Positions 33,207 to 44,120 of a stretch of 64,000 bases of DNA are shown piece after piece (position 1 is the first letter of the stretch; each line of letters begins with the position of its first letter). The notes beneath the pieces are model-generated. The model did no database searches and was not told the origin of the DNA. It was given only the letters and a program-made list of their open reading frames with translations. The position numbers were made by a program, and so were the translations under genes. This DNA comes from Chelonoidis abingdonii (lineage: Eukaryota > Chordata > Testudines > Testudinidae). The stretch lies in assembly GCF_003597395.2 (NCBI RefSeq), contig NC_133773.1:72259972-72323971 (forward strand), read 5' to 3'.

Positions 33207-33644
33207 ATACTGGAGAAAGTCAAATTAGTGATTCAGTTCATGGCAGGTATTTTTTTCTGAGTCATTTGTTGAACTCAACAACTCACCATGATGCTGGGGA
33301 GGACCATTCTGGTAAAAGATGCCATTTTTTCCATGATACATATTGATGCCTTAGCTATTCGGGACATTACACTTTTTCAAGGATATGGGTGGTTAGACAT
33401 AGCGCCCCACGTAAATTTAAAATTTGAGCAATTATATTGAATCTGACTAAATACTCTTGTTGTACAGTTGAATAATGTATTCTTTTCTTGTCTTAAAATA
33501 GTCATGCCTTATTATTTGTGCAGTTATGGTTGCAGGATTGCTGTCAGATAGTGACTGCATTTTGTTGATGGATGAAGTCAGAGTTTTGTATACATGTAGT
33601 GTCTTTAGACTATGGTATCATGACAAAAATGTGTGTGTAAAATT

Positions 33645-33870
33645 ATAGAAACACAAGTATTGCCATACTGGATCAGATCCAAGGGGCATCTAGTCCAGTA
33701 TCTTGTCTCCAGTGGTGGCGAGCACCAGGCATTTCATAAAAAGTGCAAGAAACCCTTCAGTAGGCAGATGTGGGATCATTTGTCCTCCAGTTAGTAGTCA
33801 GAGATTAGCATAAACCTTGAAACATGGGGGTTTATATCCCTTTCCAAAATTTTAACAACTATGTATATAA
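33645..33870 (-). mobile_element. CR1 3' end fragment
   Basis: The plus strand reads TGCCATACTGGATCAGATCC and then CATCTAGTCCAGTATC, the reverse complement of the CR1 3' end. The plus-strand CR1 at 41290-41340 shows the sense version. It may belong to the same insertion as 34917-35110. Confidence 0.75.
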
Positions 33871-34334
33871 AATTAACATCACAGCAGCATAACAACTGTA
33901 GTATGTTAGTATTTAACATTGGTACTGAGTGTAATGGGGATGGATGGCACCGCTCATAGATAAACTAAATACCTCTTTGGGATCCCTGCCCCAATAAGTT
34001 TACAATCGAAGATTAATGTATTCTTGATATTTCCTGTTGCTGTGTTCTTCCAGTAGTTTTCAAGTTTATGTTGCCACCCTGTGGCTGGCTAAAGAAATTA
34101 ACACTATTGTTAGTGAACTACTGAAATTGATATTACAAAGTTCCAAGCACAGCAGTAGGAGCAATAGCTGCTCTACTTTCTTCACTCACCAACTTCAGAC
34201 ACCACAATATATGTACGGTAGTTTGTGATTCTGATGCTTCCAAAACAATCTGCAAGTCAAGTAATTGCTGGAGAGTTGCAGGGAGGAAATACAGATGTAG
34301 CCAAGTCTGAGGGGAGCATAAGAAGGGCCATACT

Positions 34335-34915
34335 TAGGGCCCTACCAAATTCACAACCATGAAAAACACGTCACGGACCGTGAAATCTGGTCTCATGTGC
34401 TTTTACAGGGGAGACTAGCATTTTTCAAACTGGGGGTCCTGACTCAAAAAGGAGTTGCCAGGAGGTCACAAGGTTATTTTAGGAGGGGTGGGGTCACGGT
34501 ATTGCCACCTTTACTTCTACACTGCCTTCAGAACTGGATGGCCGGAGAGTGGCGGCTGTTGGCCTGGCACCCAACTCTGCAAGCAGCAGCACAGAAGTAA
34601 GGGTGGCAATACCATACCATGCCATCCTTACTTCTGCATTGCTGCTGGCAGTAACTCTGCCTTCAGAGCTGGGCTTCCGGCCAGCAACCATGACTCTCAA
34701 GTTGCCCAGGTCTGAAGGCAGGGCTGCCGCCAGCAGCACTGCAGAAATAAGGGCAGCAGTACTGCAACCCCCCCTACAAAAACCTTGTGACCATCCCACA
34801 AGTCCTTTTTGGGCCAGGATCCCTACAATTATAACACCATGAAATTTCAGATTTAAATAGGTGAAATCATGGAATTTACCATTTTTAAAATCCTATGACC
34901 ATGAAATTAACCAAG
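34335..34915. mobile_element. Non-autonomous DNA transposon with long terminal repeats
   Basis: The left end reads TAGGGCCCTACCAAATTCAC and then a CGTCACGGACCGTGAAATC block. Toward 34850-34910 come partly complementary phrases (ATGACCATGAAATTA, GGTGAAATCATGGAATT). The right terminus is eroded. The interior holds a repeated CAGCAGCACAGAAGTAAGG/GCAGCACTGCAGAAATAAGG pair. Confidence 0.6.
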
Positions 34916-34916
34916 C

Positions 34917-35110
34917 GGAAGAGTCTTTTTAATCCCTGTTCAATACCCCTAATCATTTTTGTTGCCCTTCTCTGCACCTTTTGCAATTCCAATATACCTT
35001 TCTAGAGATGGGGCAACCAGATATGCACGCAGTATTCAAGATGTGGGTGTGCCAAGGATTTATATAGAGGTATTATGATATTTTCTGTCTTATCTATCCC
35101 TTTCAGCAGC
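34917..35110 (-). mobile_element. CR1 fragment (C-terminal coding and 3' region)
   Basis: The phrases TGTTGCCCTTCTCTGCACCT, GGGGCAACCAGATATGCACG and GATTTATATAGAGGTATTAT are reverse complements of the CR1 region encoding the [12 protein letters not shown] block. It is truncated on both sides by other repeats. Confidence 0.75.
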
Positions 35111-36099
35111 TGAATATAAACCAAAAAGATAGGATGCAGCATACCCAGAGACTTCAGAAGTAGGAGGGTAATTTTGAAACTCAGAAAAGGTGATTGTAGG
35201 ATGTGTGTGTCATTTGAAATGGTTTACATTAGGAACATGCTTACAGCATCTTATTCCTTAGAGGAAAAATAAACGTTTATAGCTTATCTTAAGGTATTTA
35301 TATCATCATCATCATATCTAAATGCATTACAGTTGTCAGTATATAGAAATACATTCCATGCGTAGTATGGAATATTATCATCTCCATTTACAGATGGGGA
35401 ATGGAGAGACAAAGTTTAAGACTCAGATTTTAAAGCTATTTAGGTGTTGCTGTGCTTAGCATCACAAATCCAACTGATTTAGAAGCCTAAATCTCATTTT
35501 CAAAAGGGATTTTGGTACTTAGGATTCTAAATTTCATCATCAAAACAGTTGTTATACCATTACACAAATGGGTAAACATTATGGCAAAGAGGTTAAGTGA
35601 GCAGTGCAAGCTACCATAACTGAGTGAGTGATAAGAGCAAGAAATGGACCCATTACCCACAAATTGAACTATTTTCAGGTTTAGTGTACAGGAGAAGGTT
35701 GTATGTGCTTGCAATGCTGTCTAAACAGGTTACCAGTTCTGTGATGCAGACAGACCAGCTCAGATCAGAGCAACAGGACAATTCACTTACGTATGTATAT
35801 CAAACAAATGTTAAAAGGTCATAATACGTTCAAGCCAATTCACTTGTTAGAACAGAACAAAGGGAGATGTTATCACATTACAATTTACTTGACAGGTGCT
35901 GGGTAATTACATTTGCTTAAAAGCATGAAAGCTAGTCAAATGGTAATATTATTGTCTTCACCAATCTGTTTCATGTGATTGCTATCCTGTACTTAGATTT
36001 AAATTGAAATATGTGTTAGCGTTTAGATGTAAATATACTTGATGTGTAACACTGCATGAAAACTAATGAAGAATTGTTTCTGGCTAGCACATTGTGTTT
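35111..36099. other. No gene recognised
   Basis: AT-rich, apparently unique sequence. A short ATCATCATCATATC run lies near 35300. No protein or RNA gene is visible. Confidence 0.45.
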
Positions 36100-36905
36100 A
36101 CATTATGTTTATCCATGCAAGATTGGAGCATTGGAAATGTAAATGAAGAAGGTTGCTGACTTCAAAGCAAGAGCCATTGTTTCATTCAATGGGGTTCACA
36201 GTCCCAGTCTGAATTTCCTAATCTTCATCAGCAAAGGAAGCACCTACACGGGTCAAGAGGCTTGTCAGTTTGCCAGTGAGCCTGATCTATAAATACTGAT
36301 TCAATGGAATGATTCTGCATCTCTAGACTGATGAATTCTGACAGGGTGGAATTCTGAGTGGTTGGACCGAGATCCCTAGAGCCATTCTAGGTAACCCTGA
36401 GAGACTATTGAAAACCCTGCAAATTACTACCCCTCTGCCATCATATTGGACATACAAAGTTTGATTCACCTGTAATATATTTTAGCTGCTTTATCCTTTC
36501 AATAGCTCTAATTTCTTTTTCTTAACTAATAAATCTGTAGTTTAGTTTATTAAAGGAATTGACTTCAGCATTGTCTTTGGGGAGATCTGAAGTATACCTT
36601 GACCTGGGGTAAGTGACTGGCTCTCTTGGGCTGGGAGTAACCAAATGTGTGATGGTTTCTGGTTTTAATAACCTTTCATAATTAAGTCCAGTTTGCCTGA
36701 ATGGGAATATAAGCTGAAGTGTCAGGAGACTGACTGTGGATCCATGGTAAGCTAGTATACTGATCCAGGAGCATACAGTTGTTGCGGGTTTGATTAAATC
36801 TAATTATAAAATATACCTCCAGTTTGGGGATGTCTACCCTGTTTTCTGAGTCTGACCTGAAATTGTCTCAGCTGTGACCCATTCTGGACACCATGACAGT
36901 GTTAA
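36100..36905 (+). mobile_element. Probable LTR fragment with poly(A) signal
   Basis: AATAAA at 36528-36533 follows a T-rich/CTTAACT context. Downstream sequence (CCTTGACCTGGGGTAAGTGA, TCTGAGTCTGACCTGAAATT) resembles the U5 end of a reptile endogenous retrovirus LTR. The boundaries and a target duplication are not resolved. Confidence 0.35.
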
Positions 36906-39135
36906 ATAAGTTTTAAGTTGCATGGTACTTTTCACACCTGGGTGGTGGGTTAGGTGCATATTTTTCTTATGCAAAATGCATCTTTGCTTTCCTTTCAGTG
37001 CTCAGCCCATGGCCCATCTTTGTGTTGCTTAAACACATGGTAGCAGTAAAGGTGAAGAGTGATACTTTTCAATACAATACCAGGGATGTAAGATGACAAA
37101 CAGGATTACTAGTAAGCAATTGTTTCCCCTCCTCCCTCCGACCACGATGGTGTGGTTCAGAATTATATAAGGTTGTACCTGATCACACGGCAAGGGTCTG
37201 TATCCATTGATTCCATGGCTACTGTTCCATGGGAACTACGGCTACTGCTGTTTAGTGGCACACATGAACACTGGAGTGTTGAATACCGTGACACAGTTCA
37301 TGGGCAGTACTTTAACTTCCTTTTCTGTAACCCAGCTGTTTAACAGAGACAAGTTTTAGTTTTTGTTAGCATTTTATTCTCATGAATGATCAACTATGCT
37401 GCTTCTAAGAAAGTACTGGCAATGAACAACTGGCCTTTGAGTTGGACCCCAGACATAAGGGCATAGCTAGTTTAGCAGGAAATTACATCAGTTTAATAGT
37501 TGGATTCATTTTAAATGCCTTGGAGGTACATTATTTAGTATGAGAGATGAGGGTGTTTAAAAGTATCTGAGGAACAGCTAAGTAGGATGCTTTGTGTCCT
37601 CTCTAATCACTAAATACTTTAGACACTTCTGCTCTGGGAATATAACTTCCTCAAATGCAGAACATTCCTCTGCGCTAGTCTTGCCCTCTGACACTAACTG
37701 TCTGCTAACTGTAGAGCTTTTATGAAGGAAGCCTGAAGCAACTATCTATACTAGTCCCAGTGTTTCAATATCACCCTTAAAAAGACAAGAAAATGCATTT
37801 CTAACATGACAGTGGGGAAGGATCTAAAAGCAAGAATGGCTATCTTGTTTAACATTTTCATGAAACGTGATTTAAGCTAATGTTTTAAGCCACGAATCAC
37901 CTACAATTAAACTTAGTTTACCAAAATTATAGTAATTTTATTAAGGCTATTTAATTTACTAGATGTGTTTTTTGATTTTTGAAAATCATGACTTAAGTTC
38001 AATTCAGCAATTATGATTAAGTGGTCTTACCCCCATCCCTGTATGAACATTTTAGGTTCTGCTTCAATGATTTCAACAGTTCAGAGTAGTAGTATTTTCC
38101 TCTTACTTTCCTCTTCCCTTGTTCATACATATTTGAATGATCTCCATGTAGCATCCCATAGTTCCATGATATATGGGGGCAGGACAGTATTCTGCTTATA
38201 TATGCTGTCCCTATTTCAGAGTTGCCCAATTTGGGAGAAATGCATCAAATATAGGATTGTGTTTATTGGCACCCATAGGGTGTAAGAGAAGTTAAAATGT
38301 GTACCAGTAAGCATGTTGGTAGAAGCATGTTGTTTAATATCAGCCACTACATTATTCAGTTTGAATTATAACAGGTTTCTTTGACCACTGCAAAATGTGT
38401 TTTCTCTTCTATGTTACAGCCTTAATGGACTATATTTTAAAAAATTACAGTCAAGTGTACCAAAGTACAGTATATTGTGTGCTTAATTTAAAGCAAGTAT
38501 TAGGAATACTTTAATTACAAAACTAACCAAGGGCAAAGAGAATCATCTGAGTATGGTGACAGGAGCTGTAGCAGCTCAATTCCAGTTAAAGTTCCTCTAG
38601 AAGCTTTTTAATATAGTGGATCATTTCTCTTGCAAACAAACATGGAAAACTTCCCTGCCAGAAGTTTGACTATGCTCAAAAATTTCCATTGCCAATGTCC
38701 AAGGTTTGTTTGTTAATTTAAGCACGAAGTAAGTTGAGAACATGCATATAAAGCAAACATACAATATTCAGGCAGAGTAGGGGGAGAGCCAGCCTAAAGG
38801 GGCATGAGAAGCTAGAACATGAATTATTGAAACACGGTGTTATACACTACAGGAATACAAAACCTTGTCAAGAACACTGTAAACTTAATGTGTGGATTTT
38901 GTTTTTGTTAACTGACTTCTTACCATAAAAGCTCTGAAATTTTGGCTGGCTACTTTGAATTTGATTGGATGATCTGGCAACATGTATCACTAGTATTTAT
39001 GTATGTGTATATATTATATGTAAACTTCCCTTTCAAAGAATATTTTAAATTTTAATTCTAAATTATTAGAATACCATCTAGAGGCTCCAACCAAGATCAG
39101 AGATCCCAGTCCCTACAAACCGAGCAGGAATGGAA
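36906..39135. other. No gene recognised
   Basis: Mostly AT-rich sequence. The short frames at 37152-37343 and 38013-38285 lack any family signature. I see no clear mobile-element end. Confidence 0.45.
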
Positions 39136-39480
39136 AGTTTCTTACCTGATAATTTTCTTTCTGCTAGCAACATCTCCCTCAATTCTGATACATATGGGCT
39201 ATTTCTTTCCTGTCTGCAGTTTCTGAAGGTGATTTAACGTTGCAGCACAGCCTATGCTAGCCATGACCCCTTCTACCACTTGCTACCGGATGATTAATTC
39301 CAAAGTAGTGAAAAAACTCTTAGAAAATGATTAGCAACAATAATACTAACTACATACAGTAGGCCACTGCCTATGTGATAAAAATAAAATGCTGCCCCAT
39401 GGCTGTGAAGCATTCAGGCCGGGTACAACTGTGGGAGATGCTGCTAGCAAAAAGGAAAATTAGCTGGTAAGAAATTTTCC
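39136..39480 (-). repeat. DIRS copy D terminal repeat and inverted complementary block
   Basis: CTTACCTGAT...TTTCTTTCTGCTAGCAACAT at 39141-39180 is inverted at 39434-39475. Read on the minus strand, the outermost end is CAGGTAAGAAA, a consensus-like 5' splice site. Confidence 0.7.
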
Positions 39481-39689
39481 ATTCTGCAGCCCAGGGTCTT
39501 TCCCACAATTGTAGTATATATGAGAAGTAGCAAGCAGTGAACAGGTGTAGGGATGGATAAAAAAATGAACATAAGATCTGGAAAAAATGAACAGTAAGGT
39601 GACAAAAGTTATAGACAACGAAAAATTACTCAAGATAGTTAAGTCTAAAACTGACTGCAAAGATTCACAAAGAGATCTCACTAAACGGG

Positions 39690-40385
39690 AAGAGACTGTC
39701 TAGGAAAGAGTACAGCAGAAAGGGATCTAGGGATTATAGTGGACCACATGGTAAATATGAGTCAACAGTGTGATGCTGTTGCAAAAAAAAAGCAAACATA
39801 ATTCTGGTGTGTTGTGAGCAAGACACAAGACATCATTCTTCCGCTCTACTCTGCGCTGGTTAGGCCTCAACTGGAGTATTGTGTCCAGTTCTGGGCACCG
39901 CATTTCAAGAAATGTGGAGAAATTGGAGAGGGTCCAGAGAAGAGCAACAAGAATGATTAGAGGTCTTGAGAACATGACCTATGAAGGAAGGCTGAAAGAA
40001 TTGGGTTTAGTTTATTTGGAAAAGAGAAGACTGAGAGGGGACATAATAGCAGTTTTCAGGTATCTAAAAGGGTGTCATCAGGAGGAGGGAAAAAACTTGT
40101 TCATCTTAGCCTCTAAGGATAGAGCAAGAAGCCATGGGCTTAAACTGCAGCAAGGGAGGTTTAGGCTGGACATTAGGAAAAGGTTCCTAACTGTCAGGGT
40201 GGTTAAACACTGGAATCAATTGCCTAGGGAGGTTGTGAAATCTTTCTCTGGAGATATGTAAGAGTAGGTTAGATAAATGTCTATCAGGGATGGTCTAGAC
40301 ACTATTTGGTCCTGCCATGAGGGCAGGGGACTGGACTCAATGAGCTGTCGAGGTCCCTTCCAGCCCTAGAATCTATGAATCTGCT
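39690..40385 (+). mobile_element. CR1 LINE 3' portion
   Basis: The 126-codon frame at 39881-40261 carries [20 protein letters not shown] and LEKRRLRGDIIAVFRYLKG, the CR1 C-terminal block. The sequence GGACTGGACTCAATGAGCTG, ending near TCTATGAAT at 40380, is the 3' terminus. The upstream frame is broken and 5'-truncated. It interrupts DIRS copy D. Confidence 0.9.
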
Positions 40386-40399
40386 CAATGTGTAACGGC

Positions 40400-41365
40400 A
40401 GTAAAAAAAAAAAGCAAACATAATGTTAGGAACCATTAGGAAAGGGATAGATAATAAAACAAAATATCTTAATACCACTATATAAATCACCCACACTTTG
40501 AATACTATGTGCAGTTCTGGTCACTCTTATCTCAAAAATATTTATTAGAATTGGAAAAGGTACAGGCAATGGCAACAAAAATTGGGGGCATGGAAGATTA
40601 AAAAGACTGAGACTATTCATTTCTGAAGAAAGTCAGCTAAGTTGGGGTATGATAGAAGTCTATAATATCATGAATGGTGTGGAAAAAAAGTGAATAGGGA
40701 AATGTTATTTACCTCTTCACATAACTTAATCAAGTATCCCCTAGTTCCTGTGTTAACAGACAGCAGATTTAAAACATACATAAGGCAGTACTTCTTCACA
40801 CAATGCAGAATCAACTTGTGGAGTTCACTGCCAGAGGATTCAGGGGGCCTTTGCTGCCGAACACCTGGCACTTCGGCAGTGGGTCCCGGGGTGGACAGAC
40901 CCCTCGTCGCCGAAGACCCGGAGCAGAAGATGCTCCGGGGGCCCGGACCCTGTGAGAGTTTTCTGGGGCCTCCGGAGTGAGTGAAGGACCCTGCTCCAGG
41001 AGCCTCAAAAAACTCTCATTGGGACCTAAGGCAAATTGCCCCACTTGTCCCCTCAACCCCCCGCCCTCGGGTGGCCCTGGTTGTGAAGGCCAAAAGTATA
41101 ACTGGGGTCAAAAAAAATTACATAGATTTATGGAGGATAGGTCCATCAGCAGTTCTTAGTCAAGATGGTCAGGGATGCAACCCCTTGTTCTAGATATTCC
41201 TAAACCTCCAGTTTCCAGAAGCTGGGAATGGACAACAAAGGATGGAGCACTTGAAATTGCCCTGTTTTGTTCATTTCCTCTGACAAATCTGGCACTGGCC
41301 CCCGTCAGAAGATAGGATACTGGATTAGATGGACCACTGTTATGATCCAGCATGGTCATTATTTT
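40400..41365 (+). mobile_element. Second CR1 LINE 3' portion (different subfamily)
   Basis: The phrases GCAGTTCTGGTCACTCTTAT and AGGCAATGGCAACAAAAATT encode decayed versions of the CR1 C-terminal block. The end TACTGGATTAGATGGACCAC is a CR1 3' end of the type seen reversed at 33645. A GC-rich insert at 40839-41080 splits it. Confidence 0.8.
40839..41080. mobile_element. GC-rich MITE inside CR1
   Basis: CR1 sequence TGCCAGAGGA stops and GTTGTGAAGGCC resumes, as it would in uninterrupted CR1. The 240-bp insert starts CAGGGGGCC and ends GGTGGCCCTG, which are short inverted termini. Base composition is far richer in GC than its flanks. Confidence 0.65.
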
Positions 41366-41694
41366 CTTAAGATATCAGGAAAGCACACACACCCCTTTTT
41401 GAACTGCTGAAATGGCAAAGTTACGTTACCATCTGCAGCACCTTCCTAGCAAGGAGGCCTTGGTGGAAACAGGGAGTGCGTCTTATAGTGCATGACAACG
41501 CTGTTAGCCAAATGACCATGTGACTGCTCTGCAGATTTCTGCAGTGAAAGCACACACTCTTTTGACTCATATGAGGTTGCCAGGGATCATGCACCTTGAT
41601 TCCTTCTTGAATAGGTGCACTGGATAGCTGGCATGCCTCAACAGTGCAGTAGTCTGTTTCATCTAGTAAGGGATAGCTTGGATACTGTAAGCCC

Positions 41695-43350
41695 TTAGCA
41701 CCTCAAAATGAAAGGAAATGAACAGGGAGCCCTTTTGGATTCTGTATGCTTGTTATAAGTTTTTGGTGCTCTTCCGATATCTAGAGTGTGCCATTGCTTC
41801 TTGGTTGGGGCTCTGGTGCTGGACAGAACGAAGGCAGTCAGAAGCTCAAGGAGATGCGCTGTTAAGGCTTTCAACATTAGTGATAGGTCCCACTTAGGGA
41901 AGATCTGCCTGACTGCTGGTCTGGCCAGTCTGATTGCTCTGAGAAATCTGGATACCTGAGCATTCTGACAAGGAGTCAGAGGATCCTGAAAATAGTACAC
42001 TTCTGATGGCAGACACTTGGCATGCTATAGTGCTGGGCTGAAGGCCCTTATCCGCATCTTCCTGAAGGAAGTCTGGAGTGGTCAGAATCGCAGGAGCCCT
42101 TGGATCTGTGATGCATGCTTTGCACAACAAACTGAACTTGGTCCACATGGAGTAGGTTTTTTGCATGGAAATTCTCCTTAAGGAGAGCAGAGTCCTGATC
42201 ACATTGAAAGATAGGCCAAGTGTAGCTAGTGCTTCCCTTTCAGTAGCCAGCTGTCACTTGAAGGCTATCTGCATCTGACTGAGGAATGGGACTTGTGAAA
42301 ATAATGTCTGGTCTTGTCAGAAGCTAAAATTGTGGTTTCAGATTCAATTTTATCAGATCAGAAAACCACTCTCTCCTTGGTCTGTATGGAATTACCACTG
42401 TCACTCTTGCTGCTTCTCATGTTATCTTCTGGACCATCTTCCCTAGGAAAGGGAAGGGGGGATGCGTACAGAGGGACTTTTGGTTATCTGTGCAACTGAG
42501 CATCTGTCCTTATGGACTTGGTGTCTGCTTCCCAGATGAAGAATTTTGACTGTTTTTCATTCTTGTGATTGGCAAAGAAGTCAGCTGAGGGGACTGGATG
42601 TCTGAAAGACCAGAATGAAGACTTCCTGGTTCAGGAATAAGTTTAAATAGTTAACTTTGCATCTGCAGAGCCAGCCTGCCATTTGGTTCATCTCTCTTTT
42701 CACATGTATTGTCTTTAGACAGTGAGAGTCTTGTCTGCCTATTCCATTGTCTCCATCGCTTCTGCATGTAGAGCTACCTTCCTTATACTCACTTTTTGGT
42801 TGTTTATGTATGCAACCAAGGGGCCATGTTGCATGCCTGGACCAAGATGTAGTTGCCTTCCAGGGAGCTCTGGAATCTCACTAGAGATAGTTTGATAATT
42901 GTGAGCTCCAAGAGCTTGATATTATGGTTCTTGCCCTAGAGCTCCAGCTACCTTACATCATTCTGGGTCCCAAGAAGGGCTCACCCTCCCTTCAGACAGG
43001 TATCTGTTCTGAGAACCTGCAGGACTAGAAGGCATATGGGAAGACCCCTGCTGACATTCTCTGGGACTGTTCATCATCTTAGGGGATTCAGCACATGGTT
43101 GGGAACCAGTACCTGGCCTTGCATTTGCTCCAGGGAAACTCTCAGAATAGAGGCCTGGAGACACCTGGTATGTGACCTCTCCCATGTGTGAAACCAGCTG
43201 TCCCAGTTTGTAGAGATACTGAGCTATGGTTGGCCTCATGGATTTGTCCAGCATGGATATCAGATCCTGGATTTTCTGGAATCTGTCTAGTGATGGTTAG
43301 ATACATCAGTGAAGTATTTACCTCCACTACTAGGTGAATGAAGTTTAACA
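41695..43350 (-). pseudogene. DIRS copy D recombinase and RNase H remains
   Basis: Minus frames at 41695-42000 (VSRFLRAIRLARP, PKWDLSLMLKALTAHLLELL) and 41894-42202 (MWTKFSLLC, PSTIACQVSAIRSV) match the recombinase N-terminal region and linker of the copy C enzyme. Near 42790-42830 the minus strand encodes VAYINNQKVSIR, the RNase H phrase equivalent to YINKQ. Stops and frameshifts are frequent. Confidence 0.65.
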
Positions 43351-44120
43351 AGGGTAATCAAGGAGCTTTTCCGTGAGTTAATGCAAAGCCACATGCTTGG
43401 AGGCAATCCAGAGTCTGGTTGTGGCATTGCATACTGTGGCCTGTGCTCTGTGCCCTGCTGTGACTACCACCAGCTAGTTAAGGCTCGGGGTATGATAGGG
43501 GGATTAGAAAGAAGAGTCTTTGTTATGCTAAAGATTTTGTTGGTTTGGACGAAAATTCATCTTGGTTTTCTTGGAAGCTTCTGCTCCAGTTTTTTCTGCC
43601 CTTGTGTTGGTAGGAACCAATGGACTGCTGTGCTGGCTTTCACAGAGGATTGAGGCCTCTCTGCAGTCTCAGCTATTGATTTCTCTAATGCTTCCCTCAA
43701 TAGCTCCTCACCCATAAGTCTGGATGCACTAGATATCCACTGAGGCTGAATGACTATTCATAGGTGTAACATGACATCATTGTAGTCACCAAGTTAGAAT
43801 CCATTACTTGTCACAAATCACATCAATGGTTTCACCAAGACAAGGCCCAAGACATCTCAATTCAAGCAAGGATCATATTCCTAGATATGTTTACCCCAAA
43901 GTAAGCTTTCCAACTAAATATATGAAAAAAATTTGGTCTCAACAGATATTGCTGAAGCTTTGAAATTGCTGTGCAGTGAATCATCACTCTTATGGTCTAT
44001 GGGGTCTTGGAAAGAAGTCCCCTTCTGAAGGTATGACTGTCTTTCAGCGGTTAGAGCTACTGTTGCTCTAACCTTAGACTCCCAAAAATTTATGGAATTT
44101 CTTTGTTTATACAACATTTT

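Larger units (their letters stand above)
39136..44120 (-). mobile_element. DIRS-type retrotransposon, copy D (third terminal-repeat family)
   Basis: The left end, with CTTACCTGATAATTTTC and CTGCTAGCAACATCTCCC, is mirrored by GGGAGATGCTGCTAGCA and GAAAATTAGCTGGTAAG near 39434-39475. Recombinase, RNase H and gag remains lie beyond two CR1 insertions (39690-41365). The right end is not found. All frames are broken. Confidence 0.7.
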
